The notes under the pieces are model-generated. The model ran no database searches and was not told the DNA's origin. It saw only the letters and a list, made by a program, of their open reading frames with translations. Source: Alphaproteobacteria bacterium (GTDB lineage: Bacteria > Pseudomonadota > Alphaproteobacteria > Bin95). From it: a stretch of 64,000 bases of DNA. Position 1 is the stretch's first letter. Every line of letters begins with the position of its first letter. The position numbers and the translations under genes were made by a program. Below are positions 1 to 11,639 of the stretch, in pieces. The DNA lies in NCBI GenBank assembly GCA_030833925.1, contig JAURGE010000002.1, forward strand, positions 1 to 64,000. Direction: 5' to 3'.

Positions 1-78
1 CGGTATGGCGCAATCCATTCGGGATTTTCATGCAAAATATGAACTGTAGTCATCACGAAGCAATTCCATAGGTCTACC

Positions 79-120
79 AAAAAAAGAAGGGCCGCATGGA
101 AAATCCACGCGGCCCTCCTT
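79..120 (-). terminator. Rho-independent terminator downstream of groESL
   Basis: Minus strand reads AAGGAGGGCCGCGTGGATTTTCCATGCGGCCCTTCTTTTTTT: GC-rich stem GGGCCGC/GCGGCCC extended by GTGG/CCAT, followed by a T run, just after the groEL stop. Confidence 0.85.
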
Positions 121-162
121 GTTGGTGCATATGCACCAGAAGAGGCTTTGGTTAGCCTGGAC

Positions 163-1818
<1,656 letters not shown>

Positions 1819-1910
1819 CTAGCTCCTATTGTTTATACAGTGTTTATGCGTCGATTTGCGACGCACCTAAATCTTTAAAAGTGCGAAGAATTCAAAGTTC
1901 CGCTAGCGGA

Positions 1911-2225
1911 TTACTTCTTCTTTGCACCTTTTGTTTCGATGATACCGAGGATGTCGCTCTCTTTCATGATGAGCAGATCTTCGCCACCAACCTTTACTTC
2001 TGTGCCGGACCATTTTCCGAAAAGGATCTTGTCGCCAGCTTTAACATCAAGCGCATGCACGCCACCGTTGTCATCGATACGACCACCGCCAACAGCGATG
2101 ATTTCGCCCTCTGATGGTTTTTCCTGAGCGGTATCAGGAATGATGATGCCACCGGCACTTTTCTGGTCCTGGTCAACACGACGGACCAGAACGCGGTCAT
2201 GCAGCGGCCGGAAATTCACAGCCAT
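1911..2225 (-). CDS. groES: 10 kDa chaperonin GroES (start at [16 protein letters not shown])
   Basis: GroES sequence. The internal ATG at 2225 is preceded by AGGAGG on the minus strand, so it is a better start than the ORF-track start at 2288. Confidence 0.97.
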   Translation of the reverse strand: MAVNFRPLHDRVLVRRVDQDQKSAGGIIIPDTAQEKPSEGEIIAVGGGRIDDNGGVHALDVKAGDKILFGKWSGTEVKVGGEDLLIMKESDILGIIETKGAKKK

Positions 2226-2343
2226 GGAAGCCCTCCTAAAAATTTGGCTATATTCACTCACACCAAACGGCGTCCTGAACAATTTCAAGGCCGGTGTGTG
2301 AAAGGGGATATAGGAAATCCTTCCCTGAGGTTCAAGAAAAAAA

Positions 2344-2368
2344 TAGCACTCTCCCCTAGTGAGTGCTA
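2344..2368 (-). promoter_or_regulatory. CIRCE (HrcA) operator upstream of groESL
   Basis: TAGCACTC-N9-GAGTGCTA perfect inverted repeat, matching the CIRCE consensus TTAGCACTC-N9-GAGTGCTAA. Confidence 0.95.
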
Positions 2369-2615
2369 ATAATCTGCAAAAATATGAGATTTTAAATTAA
2401 TATTTAATTATTTATTGCTGTTTTTATTTACTTTTTTCTCTTTCTCTTCAAATGCCCGTTGCATCGATATCACAGCAAAGTATTGCTGCGCCGTCGTTTT
2501 TGAAAAAATTGAAGCCAAAATACTTTTAAAAACCTATCACTGCTCCTTGCCACACGTCCCGGCCATAGTTAAGCGTTAAAGACACAGTTATTTTCCCTTG
2601 TGAGGATTAAAGACC

Positions 2616-3821
2616 ATGGCCCGTCGCGGGATGCGTTTTGGTATTTTTCTGGCTCCATTCCATGCCGTTGGAGAAAATCCAACCTTATCCATGGATCGTG
2701 ATATGGAGCTAATCGAATGGCTTGATCATCTCGGTTATGATGAGGCCTGGATTGGTGAGCACCACTCCGCAGGCTGGGAAACCATTGCTTCTCCAGAAAT
2801 CTTTATTGGAGCAGCTATCCAGCGGACGAAGAATATCCGACTTGGTTCGGGCGTGACTTCCCTGCCCTACCACCATCCGTTTCTTGTGGCCCAACGCTTT
2901 GTTCAACTTGATCATATGAGCAAGGGTCGCGTTATGCTTGGCTGTGGCCCAGGAGCCCTTCCATCTGATGCGTACATGATGGGCATAAACCCAGTCGATC
3001 AGCGGCGACGCATGCTAGAGGCACTTGATGCAATCATGGGCCTGCTCAGGTGCGAAGAACCGGTCACAATGGAAACAGATTGGTTCACTCTTCGTGATGG
3101 TCGATTACACCTAGCACCCTGGTCCACCGAGTTGCCTGTCGCAGTTGCATCGACAATAACGCCGTTCGGGATGATGGCTGCGGGAAGGCACGGTATCGGG
3201 GTACTTTCTATAGGTGCAGGAATTCCCGGCGGACCAGAAATGCTTTCAAAGCAATGGGAAATTGCTGAAGACGAAGCGGCTAAGCATGGCAAGACCATGG
3301 ACCGGAATAATTGGCGTGTCGTCGTCAACATGCATTGCGCCGAAGATGACGAAGAAGCACTACGCCAAGTCAAAGCCGGTGAGCGATTGGAAACAATTAC
3401 TTACTTCGAGGAAACTCTAGGAAGGCCACCAGGCCGATCAGACGACCCGTTACGCGACGGTGTCAAAATGGGAACAACCTTGATCGGTTCGCCTGATACA
3501 ATCGCAAAAGGCATCGAATATTTACTTGAGCTTTCAAAGGGTGGCTTCGGAGCCATCACATTCCGTGCGAACGAATGGGCCAATCGTGAGCAAATCATGA
3601 AAAGTTACGAGCTGTTTGCACGCTATGTAGCACCCCGCTTCCAGGGACAGCTCGAAACAGTTCATAAGTCCAATGCCTTCGTGAAAGCGAACAGAACCAC
3701 CGTCCTGGCCGGAAACGTCGAGGCTGTAAAAAAAGCCTTTACTGATACAGGCCGTGCAGTCCCGGAAGAATTTGCTGCCCGGACCCTTGGCGCCAATGAT
3801 GTGAAGGACCCAAATAGATGA
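2616..3821 (+). CDS. LLM-class flavin-dependent oxidoreductase (luciferase-like monooxygenase)
   Basis: MRFGIFLAPFH...DHLGYDEAWIGEHHSAGWE...RTKNIRLGSGVTSLPYHHPFLVAQRFVQLDHMSKGRVMLGCGPG: bacterial luciferase-like family. Confidence 0.9.
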   Translation: MARRGMRFGIFLAPFHAVGENPTLSMDRDMELIEWLDHLGYDEAWIGEHHSAGWETIASPEIFIGAAIQRTKNIRLGSGVTSLPYHHPFLVAQRFVQLDHMSKGRVMLGCGPGALPSDAYMMGINPVDQRRRMLEALDAIMGLLRCEEPVTMETDWFTLRDGRLHLAPWSTELPVAVASTITPFGMMAAGRHGIGVLSIGAGIPGGPEMLSKQWEIAEDEAAKHGKTMDRNNWRVVVNMHCAEDDEEALRQVKAGERLETITYFEETLGRPPGRSDDPLRDGVKMGTTLIGSPDTIAKGIEYLLELSKGGFGAITFRANEWANREQIMKSYELFARYVAPRFQGQLETVHKSNAFVKANRTTVLAGNVEAVKKAFTDTGRAVPEEFAARTLGANDVKDPNR

Positions 3822-4222
3822 TCGGACGCCTTAACCACGTTGCGATAGTGGTGCCTGATCTGGAAGCTGCGGCAAACCAATACCGTTCTGCGCTTGGAGC
3901 GTCCGTATCACAACCAGAAGACCTCCCGGAACATGGTGTCACTGTCGTATTTGTTGAACTTCCGAACACCAAGATAGAGCTTCTACAACCCTTTGGAGAG
4001 GGCTCTCCAGTCGCTGCATTTCTGGAAAAGAATGCATCGGGCGGCATGCATCACATATGCTACGAGGTGGATGACATCATATCCGCGAGGGATAAACTAA
4101 AAGCCGAGGGAGCAAGGGTCCTTGGCGACGGAGAACCCAAAAACGGGGCTCACGGAAAGCCAGTTCTATTCCTTCACCCAAAAGACTTCTGCGGCACGTT
4201 GGTAGAACTCGAGCAAGCTTAA
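3818..4222 (+). CDS. Methylmalonyl-CoA epimerase-like VOC protein
   Basis: MIGRLNHVAIVVPDLEAAANQYRSALGA...GGMHHICYEVDDI...VLFLHPKDFCGTLVELEQ. ATGA overlap with the upstream gene. Confidence 0.85.
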   Translation: MIGRLNHVAIVVPDLEAAANQYRSALGASVSQPEDLPEHGVTVVFVELPNTKIELLQPFGEGSPVAAFLEKNASGGMHHICYEVDDIISARDKLKAEGARVLGDGEPKNGAHGKPVLFLHPKDFCGTLVELEQA

Positions 4223-4250
4223 AGGAATTTCTTTTGGCTCTTTTCCAACT

Positions 4251-4826
4251 TTGTCTCCCAGTTACCTTATGACCAAGTTTCTTAGCACTTTAACATTGGG
4301 CATTTTTTTAACCTTGTCGGGCCAATCAGCATGGGCTGATCAGAATGACCCTCGACTTAGTGCTCTTTTTGATAAGCTTAAAAATGCTGAGAGTGCTGCA
4401 ATAGCAAATACATTTGAGGAAAAGATCTGGCAGATTTGGCTGGAGCATTCAGATAAGCGTACTCAAGAAGTAACGCTCATAGGTATTTCATTCATGAATA
4501 GCGGACAGTTTGACCTCGCTGAATTAGCATTCACAGAAGCCATAGATAAAAACCCTAACTTTGCTGAAGCCTGGAACAAGCGTGCAACTTTGAGATACTT
4601 GGTTGGTGATCTTGAAGGTTCAGTTGCTGATTGCGCCAATGTCTTAAACTTAGAACCCAGGCACTATGGTGCAATGGCAGGGCTAGGTATGATCTCAGCT
4701 GCTCGCTCAAATTGGAAACAGGCGATAGAATGGTACCAACGTGCACTGACGATACATCCCAACTTTACTGGCGCAAAAATTGGACTGGAACAATCAATAG
4801 CCAATCTGAATGCCGAACAGATATAA
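4251..4826 (+). CDS. Secreted TPR-repeat protein
   Basis: N-terminal signal-like segment, then TPR-like repeats (LAELAFTEAIDKNPNFAEAWNKRATLRYLVGDLEGSVADCANVLNLEPRHYGAMAGLGMI). Confidence 0.75.
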   Translation: MSPSYLMTKFLSTLTLGIFLTLSGQSAWADQNDPRLSALFDKLKNAESAAIANTFEEKIWQIWLEHSDKRTQEVTLIGISFMNSGQFDLAELAFTEAIDKNPNFAEAWNKRATLRYLVGDLEGSVADCANVLNLEPRHYGAMAGLGMISAARSNWKQAIEWYQRALTIHPNFTGAKIGLEQSIANLNAEQI

Positions 4827-4855
4827 TGAGCTAGAAGATAAAGAGGAGACGACTG

Positions 4856-5260
4856 ATGTCCGAGAACACCCCCACCCCAAAAGGCACTCTTGCCCATGCA
4901 ACAAAAGAAAATGCCCCGCTGGTTGATGGGCGTCGCGACTTCTTCAAATATCGTGATCTCGGAGTGATGGCTGCTTCCAATGGTACGCTTCGCGCTCAAA
5001 CAATGACCGCGGTCCGTGGAATGACAGAGCCAACCGGATGGCATTACCATCAATGCGATGGTCAGTTTGTTTACGTTCTAAAAGGCTGGGTTGATCTGGA
5101 ATTTGAGACAGGTGAACAGCTGCGTGTGAAGGAAGGCGAGTCACTTTTCATACCTGGCGGAATGAAGCACAACGAGTTTGGTTGCTCAGAAGATCTCGAT
5201 ATTCTGGAGCTATCCACGCCTGGAGAAATGGGCACTGTTCCTTGTGCGCCCCCAGCATAG
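4856..5260 (+). CDS. Cupin-domain protein
   Basis: GWHYHQCDGQFVYVLKGWVDLEFETGEQLRVKEGESLFIPGGMKHNE cupin motifs. Confidence 0.85.
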   Translation: MSENTPTPKGTLAHATKENAPLVDGRRDFFKYRDLGVMAASNGTLRAQTMTAVRGMTEPTGWHYHQCDGQFVYVLKGWVDLEFETGEQLRVKEGESLFIPGGMKHNEFGCSEDLDILELSTPGEMGTVPCAPPA

Positions 5261-5298
5261 GGCAGAACCCACTTTATCCAGATTAAACGCAGTCGCTA

Positions 5299-6129
5299 CT
5301 AACCAGGCTTTCTCCCCGCGGCGAGCACTGCGGGCATGTCTAGGTTCAAAATGCTGCCGCCACGCTTCTTCATGAGTGCTTGAGCGCGTTTTATGATGTC
5401 GGCCTCAATTTTTGGCTTAGCTTCTTCTGACTGAGCCTCGAAAAGCGCGCGGGTACGAACGGTTGCTTTGGAGAGATTTGCTAGAAGTGCTTCAGGGCTC
5501 GATTGACGAATTAAATTTAAGCGTCTGGCCTCAATATTGACAAACCCAGCGGCAGCCAATGCTTTAGATGCTTCGTCGTCACGGCCCAGTCTGAACATAT
5601 CTGGCCCCGGCGGAATGGGTGCTTCCAAGCTACCGTGCGCAGCAATGGCGCCTCTGAAGATCTGAAAAGTCTCTACTTCGTCTGACGACCGCCAAACAGT
5701 GAAGGCATATCGACCGCCAGGTTTCAAAATACGGAACGCTTCAGCTATAGCCCTGTCGGGATCGGCAAAATGCAGAAGACCAAACGCGCAAACTGCAGCA
5801 TCAAAGCTATGGTCCTGAAAAGGTAAACTCTCTGCATCACCTTGCTTGAAACGCGCTGTTGGATATAGCTCAGCCGCCTTTTTTACCATCGAGCTTGCGA
5901 AGTCGAGACCTATAGCCTCCGCCCCTCTTGAAGCTGCCAAACCAGCTGAATACCCAGGGCCGCACGCGATATCGAGTACTTTCATTTTACGCGAGTACTC
6001 ACCTTCACAACCTACCATTCCTAAAAGCGCCTCAGCTGCTTTTGAGGTGGAGGCGTGAGTAACCTCATAATAGCTATCTGCCAGTTGTTCCCACCCTGCT
6101 TGCTCGAACTCTTTGAAGTCTTTGTACAT
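5299..6129 (-). CDS. Class I SAM-dependent methyltransferase
   Basis: VLDIACGPGYSAGLAASRGAEAIGLDFASSMV...ILKPGGRYAFTVW: Methyltransf_11/UbiE-like. Confidence 0.88.
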   Translation of the reverse strand: MYKDFKEFEQAGWEQLADSYYEVTHASTSKAAEALLGMVGCEGEYSRKMKVLDIACGPGYSAGLAASRGAEAIGLDFASSMVKKAAELYPTARFKQGDAESLPFQDHSFDAAVCAFGLLHFADPDRAIAEAFRILKPGGRYAFTVWRSSDEVETFQIFRGAIAAHGSLEAPIPPGPDMFRLGRDDEASKALAAAGFVNIEARRLNLIRQSSPEALLANLSKATVRTRALFEAQSEEAKPKIEADIIKRAQALMKKRGGSILNLDMPAVLAAGRKPG

Positions 6130-6198
6130 CGCTCTCTAATCCCCTCGACGACTGAAAGCTTCGGCGGCATCATCTCAAAACGCAAGGGAGATCAACGA

Positions 6199-7794
6199 AT
6201 GGCTGAGGTGCTTACTCTCACTGGCCAACTGACGCGTGCTGCACTCGCTGCTGGGCACAAAATGGCACTCATTCACGAGGGTGGTGAAACTACATTTTCT
6301 GAGCTTGAAGAGATGGCGCAGCGTTACGCGGCTGGATTGCAAGCGCTTGGTTTAGGGAGAGGCGACAGGATCGCTCTTTGGCTTCCAAACTCCCCAGAAC
6401 ATTACGCTCTTACCTATGCCATTTGGCGAATTGGCGCGATTAATGTCGGGGTTAATACTCGCTTCAAATCCAAGGAAGTCGAAGACATTGTTGGCCGGTC
6501 TGGCGCTAAACTTCTCGCATTTGAGCCAGGTTTTAAGGACATAGATTTTGCCGGTATTCTGGCCGGCGTAGATAGCAACGAGCTCAAGACGCTGAAAACG
6601 GTTATTCTTTTCGGCGAAACGTCACCTGGTGTGGTCCTAGGCCGCCCTGCTCTTCCACTGACAGAGCTATCTCAACATGGGAGAATGGCAGAAGATCAAG
6701 CCACCCCCGATACTCCATGCCAAATTTTCACGACCTCGGGCACCACATCCAAGCCAAAGTTTGTGCTGCATGCTCACCGCAGCCTGGCAATTCATTCTGA
6801 GCGCCTACCAGCCTTTTGGGGATTAGACCGACCAGACGGGGTTGCTTTTCAGGCTTCTCCTCTATGCGGCGTTGTTGGCCTCAACGTTGCCACTTTAGCC
6901 ATCGCAGCAATGCGCCCGCAGATAATTCAATCGATTTATGAACCGGTTTCTGCGGCCGACTTATTTGTGCATCATGGAGTAACTCACATGATAGGCATGG
7001 ATGCCATGTACGAACGCATGGTTGAGAGCCGTCCTGAAAAAATTCCATTCCCAAAACTCGCCCCAGCTCCTTCATTTGGAGCCAATCCACCCCTAGAGCC
7101 CTTCCGTCAAATTGCAAGAGAACGAGGCATTCCAATTTGTGCTGTTTATGGCATGAGCGAAGTGTGTGCCCTTTTCGCTTTTCAGGAAATGTCTCTACCT
7201 GAAGACGAACGCGTAATTGGTGGTGGGCAGCCCGTCCATCCCGAAACAGAAGTTCGAGTTAGCGATCCAGATACAGATGCCCCACTTCCTCTAGGTCAGG
7301 AAGGGGAAATACAGATTAAGAGCCCAACTAGAATGTTGGAGTATGCCGATAATCCAGACGCAACAGCGGCAGCCCTCACCTCAGACGGTTTCTTTAAAAC
7401 TGGTGACCTTGGACGAATGCGTGAAGATGGCAGTTTTGTTTATCTTGCGCGGATGGGCGACGTACTACGGCTAGCCGGGTTTTTAACGAACCCAATGGAT
7501 ATTGAAAAAGAGCTTGAAGCTGACCCAGCTATCCACGAAGCACAGGTAGTTCAGACGCGTATCGGAGTGCGAGACAGAGCATTTGCATTTGTGCTGTTAA
7601 CTGGTACGACCCCTTTCGATGAGACCAGGGCAATTACCCGTTGCCGAGAAAGGCTAGCGGACTACAAAGTTCCTGTTCGAGTAATACCTTTAGATGCCTT
7701 CCCCGTTACTGAAAGTGCCAATGCAATCAAGGTTCGAAAGACCGATTTGCGCCGTATGGCAGAAGAAATCCTCGCGAAGGAGGAACTGACTTGA
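6199..7794 (+). CDS. AMP-dependent acyl-CoA synthetase/ligase
   Basis: IFTTSGTTSKPKFVLHAHRSL motif and C-terminal AMP-binding signatures. ATG at 6199 (MAEVLTLTGQ) is the likely start rather than 6055. Confidence 0.88.
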   Translation: MAEVLTLTGQLTRAALAAGHKMALIHEGGETTFSELEEMAQRYAAGLQALGLGRGDRIALWLPNSPEHYALTYAIWRIGAINVGVNTRFKSKEVEDIVGRSGAKLLAFEPGFKDIDFAGILAGVDSNELKTLKTVILFGETSPGVVLGRPALPLTELSQHGRMAEDQATPDTPCQIFTTSGTTSKPKFVLHAHRSLAIHSERLPAFWGLDRPDGVAFQASPLCGVVGLNVATLAIAAMRPQIIQSIYEPVSAADLFVHHGVTHMIGMDAMYERMVESRPEKIPFPKLAPAPSFGANPPLEPFRQIARERGIPICAVYGMSEVCALFAFQEMSLPEDERVIGGGQPVHPETEVRVSDPDTDAPLPLGQEGEIQIKSPTRMLEYADNPDATAAALTSDGFFKTGDLGRMREDGSFVYLARMGDVLRLAGFLTNPMDIEKELEADPAIHEAQVVQTRIGVRDRAFAFVLLTGTTPFDETRAITRCRERLADYKVPVRVIPLDAFPVTESANAIKVRKTDLRRMAEEILAKEELT

Positions 7795-8918
7795 CTGGAT
7801 GCCGATATGTGAATCCGCGCTCAGGCGCAGAGTGGGATATTGAGGAACCTCTTTGGCGCGCTCCCGATGATGGAAGCTATCTCAATCTTACACCTTCAAC
7901 TTCCTTTGATGCGAAGGAAATTGAAACCCATGAACCGTCGATCTGGCGGTACAGGAAAATGCTTCGAATAGATGCACCGCCACTCTCGCTCGGAGAAGGT
8001 TGGACACCCCTGATTGAGGGTGAATGGGATGGCGTAAATGTTGCGTTTAAATGCGATCACATGATGCCTTCCGGTTCATTTAAGGACCGGGGGGTTTCTG
8101 TAATGATGGCTTATCTTAAAGGCCACGGAATTGATAAAATTCTGGAGGACTCTAGCGGAAATGCTGGCTCATCTGTTGCGACTTATGCCGCGCGTGCGGG
8201 CATGGAAGCCACAATCTTCTCACCAGCTTCGGCCCCTCCTGCAAAACTAACGCAGATGAGAGCAATGGGCGCCCAAGTTCGCGCTATAGAGGGACCACGA
8301 CAAAATGCGGCAGATGCTGCCCTGAAGGAGGCTTTGGGAGGTACGTTTTACGCGGGTCATAATATCCAGGCCTTCTTCCTAGAAGGCTGTAAAACGGTTG
8401 CCTTTGAGATTTGGGAACAAATGGGTGGCTTTTCACCCGACCACGTCATCGTGGCCTGCGGTCAGGGTGGCAACGTTATGGGTCTGGACATTGGCTTTAA
8501 AGAATTGTCCGCCGCCAAACTCATTAAGAAAGTTCCAGCAATTCATGGTGTTCAGGCGTTAAACGCTGCACCTTACCTGGCCTCTTGGGAAGGCAACGGT
8601 GAGCCTGTGACGGTTAACCCAAAACCATCCGTTGCAGATGGCATAACTTCCTCAAAGGGCGTTCGGGTTGCTGAAGTCTTATCATCCTGCCGAGAAACTG
8701 GTGGCAGCCTGATTGGAGTTAGCGAAGCTGAGATCTTAGGCTCGATGCGCAGACTTCATCAGAAAGGCTTCTTCGTTGAGCCAACAACAGCGGCTGGTGC
8801 TGCGGGCCTTTCCAGACTTATTTCTTCGGGAGCAATTAAGAAGGGCGATAGCGTAGTCTTACTGCTAACGGGCATTGGACTGAAAGCTATAGATACGATC
8901 AGGAATAACGAAGCTTAG
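7791..8918 (+). CDS. Threonine synthase-like PLP-dependent enzyme
   Basis: GEGWTPLIEG...MMPSGSFKDRGVSVMMAYLK...EDSSGNAGSSVATYAARAGM fold type II PLP enzyme; TTG start overlapping the upstream stop. Confidence 0.85.
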   Translation: MTGCRYVNPRSGAEWDIEEPLWRAPDDGSYLNLTPSTSFDAKEIETHEPSIWRYRKMLRIDAPPLSLGEGWTPLIEGEWDGVNVAFKCDHMMPSGSFKDRGVSVMMAYLKGHGIDKILEDSSGNAGSSVATYAARAGMEATIFSPASAPPAKLTQMRAMGAQVRAIEGPRQNAADAALKEALGGTFYAGHNIQAFFLEGCKTVAFEIWEQMGGFSPDHVIVACGQGGNVMGLDIGFKELSAAKLIKKVPAIHGVQALNAAPYLASWEGNGEPVTVNPKPSVADGITSSKGVRVAEVLSSCRETGGSLIGVSEAEILGSMRRLHQKGFFVEPTTAAGAAGLSRLISSGAIKKGDSVVLLLTGIGLKAIDTIRNNEA

Positions 8919-9661
8919 AGCCCCAGTCCCCCATCCACGTGAATAATCTGTCCGGTAACATAAGCGGCATCATCTGAGAGGAAGTAAGCTGTCGCAGCAG
9001 CACATTCTTCTGGTTTACCAAGGCGGGCTAGAGGTATGCGCTCTAAAATTCTAGTCCATCGTTCCGACGAAAGTGCAGCGTGAGCTCCCTTGTCTTTTTG
9101 AGTATAGCCAGGGGCCACTATATTCACGGTAACTTTTGCACTTGCGAGCTCTGCGGCCAATCCGCGAGCCAAAGCTTCTAATGCCGCTTTAGCCGCTGCC
9201 GATGCCGGGAAAAGATCTCCCGCAGGGGCATAGCGATGAGCAACAAATGACGAAATTGCCACTACGCGCCCACGGTCAGATGCCTTTAAATAAGGCAACG
9301 CTGACCTCGCCATTCGAAAAAAACTATCCGCTATCGGCGTTATGCTGGCATGGACACCATCATCTGGCAGTTCTGCAAATGACCGGGCATCAGCAAATCC
9401 GGCGTTAGCAACTAACCAGTCCAGCCCCCCCATAGAGGTCGCCGCACTCTCTACTAATTTTGCCGCATTGGTTGGATCCGTTAAATCGGCAATGAGCGTT
9501 GTTGCTTCAGCACCAGCTGCTCGAGCTTCATTAGCCACGGCCTCGAGACCATTCACATTTTTCCGGGTATGCAAAACGAGTTTCATACCCGGCGCCGCTA
9601 AGCGGCGCGCAATAGCGGCACCTATGCCAGAAGCTGCACCAGTAATTAAAACAGATGTCAT
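8915..9661 (-). CDS. SDR-family oxidoreductase
   Basis: [19 protein letters not shown]...NAGFAD...[12 protein letters not shown]. Confidence 0.92.
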   Translation of the reverse strand: MTSVLITGAASGIGAAIARRLAAPGMKLVLHTRKNVNGLEAVANEARAAGAEATTLIADLTDPTNAAKLVESAATSMGGLDWLVANAGFADARSFAELPDDGVHASITPIADSFFRMARSALPYLKASDRGRVVAISSFVAHRYAPAGDLFPASAAAKAALEALARGLAAELASAKVTVNIVAPGYTQKDKGAHAALSSERWTRILERIPLARLGKPEECAAATAYFLSDDAAYVTGQIIHVDGGLGL

Positions 9662-10359
9662 TCGTGAGGCTTCAAATACCGCGCCTTTGTCTTGGGCTTT
9701 AAATTTTCATCAAGATCATAGACGAGCGGGTTACCAGTTGGGATTTCAAGCTGGGGTATTTCATCATCCGAGATACCGTCCAGATGTTTGACCAAGCTAC
9801 GCAGACTATTACCGTGCGCAGAGATAAGTACACGCTGCCCAGACCGGATTTTTGGCGCAATTTCTGCCTCCCAGTAAGGTTGAACCCGGGCGATAGTGTC
9901 CTTTAGGCTTTCGGTCAGGGGAACAATTTCCTTTGGCAGGTTGCGATAACGAGGGTCATCAACAGGATAACGGCTGTCATCAGCCGTGAGGCTTGGTGGC
10001 GGAATATCAAAACTGCGACGCCAAATCATTACCTGCTCAAGACCATGCTTCTCTGCTGTCTCGGCTTTATTTAGGCCTTGCAGACCTCCATAACTTCGCT
10101 CATTCAAGCGCCAATCTTTGATCACTGGCAGCCAACGTCGATCCATTTCATCCAAGACAATCCAAAGAGTGCGGATCGCACGCGTTAAAACAGAAGTGTA
10201 ACAAATATCAAAATCAAAGCCCTGTTCATGCAGCAGCCTGCCACCCTCGCGAGCCTCTTCCTCACCTGCTTTGGTAAGATCAACATCTTTCCAACCGGTA
10301 AAGCGATTTTCTAAATTCCACTGGCTTTGGCCGTGGCGAATGAGGACCAGATTTGACAT
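9658..10359 (-). CDS. gpmA: 2,3-bisphosphoglycerate-dependent phosphoglycerate mutase
   Basis: [33 protein letters not shown]...[22 protein letters not shown]. Confidence 0.95.
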   Translation of the reverse strand: MSNLVLIRHGQSQWNLENRFTGWKDVDLTKAGEEEAREGGRLLHEQGFDFDICYTSVLTRAIRTLWIVLDEMDRRWLPVIKDWRLNERSYGGLQGLNKAETAEKHGLEQVMIWRRSFDIPPPSLTADDSRYPVDDPRYRNLPKEIVPLTESLKDTIARVQPYWEAEIAPKIRSGQRVLISAHGNSLRSLVKHLDGISDDEIPQLEIPTGNPLVYDLDENLKPKTKARYLKPHE

Positions 10360-10427
10360 TGGTTTAGTGATACTCCGTCATGACTTCTAAAGGACCCAAA
10401 AAAAGAAACATATAATAAGTTTTAAAG

Positions 10428-10928
10428 CTATCGGGCGAGGATGAGTTCAATCAACTCAGCACCAAGAATAGCGAACGGAAGAGCAATAAAACCTCCGGCG
10501 AGACGCCTGGCTGCCATGCTCATACCAACCAGTGGCACTTCCCATATTATGAATCGCTGCACGTTAACTAAGGTCCACGATGCATAGAGCGTCAGAATCT
10601 GAGCAAAACCAGCATCCGCCTGTAGTAATGCCGCTCCAAGGGGCAGAACAACCATTGGCCCCGTTGGAAGAATAGCACCAGCTACAGCTGCAAGTGCAAA
10701 CCCAAGTATACCACTCTCAGGACCTACTAAACCTGACACCAACTCCCTTGGCAGAAGTTCTGCAAGAAAACCAGCAATGAACGCGGCAGGTATTACTATG
10801 GGCAACACCCTGATTGCCTGGCTTTTCGAAATCTGAATTGCTTCTCGAAAACTAACCCCTGGCTTTAAAGCGGTGGCAAGGCCAGCCGCCAAAACCAAAA
10901 CTATCATTATGATGAGAGAGGCAGACAT
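10428..10928 (-). CDS. Half-size permease (DUF318/YraQ-ArsP-like), second of coupled pair
   Basis: GAILPTGPMVVLPLGAALLQADAGFAQILTLYASWTLVNVQRFIIWEVPLVG. ATG at 10928 overlaps the stop of the upstream gene (ATGA). Confidence 0.7.
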   Translation of the reverse strand: MSASLIIMIVLVLAAGLATALKPGVSFREAIQISKSQAIRVLPIVIPAAFIAGFLAELLPRELVSGLVGPESGILGFALAAVAGAILPTGPMVVLPLGAALLQADAGFAQILTLYASWTLVNVQRFIIWEVPLVGMSMAARRLAGGFIALPFAILGAELIELILAR

Positions 10929-11458
10929 CAGCGCACAGCCACGTAGGGAAGGAAACGGCGCACCACAAGACCAGCTAAAATTGGCAGAGGTAATGCTAGC
11001 AGCCAACGAAGGGCGGCTGTTTCAAAACCTAGGAACGGCAATTCCCAAACAAGCAAACGGTTGAGACCGAGAGAAGACCAAGCCACAACGAATGCAACAC
11101 ACGCGCCAGCATCAGCTCCAGCACGCGCAATAGTGAGAGCCAGGGGCATGATTACCCATGGCCCACCAGGCAAAAGTGCTCCCGCTGCAGAAGCAAGCAT
11201 CAAGCCCTTCATTCCTGAATTGCCGCCAAGGGTGCGTGCAACTGCTTCGCGAGGTGCTAAGACAGTCAAAAACCCGACTAAAGCCAAACCAAGAAGAAAA
11301 CGTGGCGCCATGGTTTCAACTATTCCCATGTCGACCCAAAATGCCCGGATAAAGGCCTGCTCTCCTTTGATGGCATAGCAAAGCACTGCGAGCGAGATCG
11401 CCAAACACCAGATGAACAGCGCCGGCCCATGACCGCCAAAACGCTTTCCTTTAACCAT
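10928..11458 (-). CDS. Half-size permease (DUF318/YraQ-ArsP-like), first of coupled pair
   Basis: GALLPGGPWVIMPLALTIARAGADAGACVAFVVAWSSLGLNRLLVWELPFLG; several predicted TM segments; similar to the downstream gene product. Confidence 0.7.
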   Translation of the reverse strand: MVKGKRFGGHGPALFIWCLAISLAVLCYAIKGEQAFIRAFWVDMGIVETMAPRFLLGLALVGFLTVLAPREAVARTLGGNSGMKGLMLASAAGALLPGGPWVIMPLALTIARAGADAGACVAFVVAWSSLGLNRLLVWELPFLGFETAALRWLLALPLPILAGLVVRRFLPYVAVR

Positions 11459-11639
11459 AAGCCTACTGCTTTGAATCGGAATGAAGTTTGCGAAGATAAT
11501 CGGTATGCCGCAGCACGGAAAGCACTTCGTATTCCATGAAAAAACTCAAATCAGGTGAGGACAGAATGAAAATTAAAACTCACTAGTCTGAGACCTAGTG
11601 CTCAAAAGAAAAATCAATGTTTAGCCTTTCCTGAACAGA

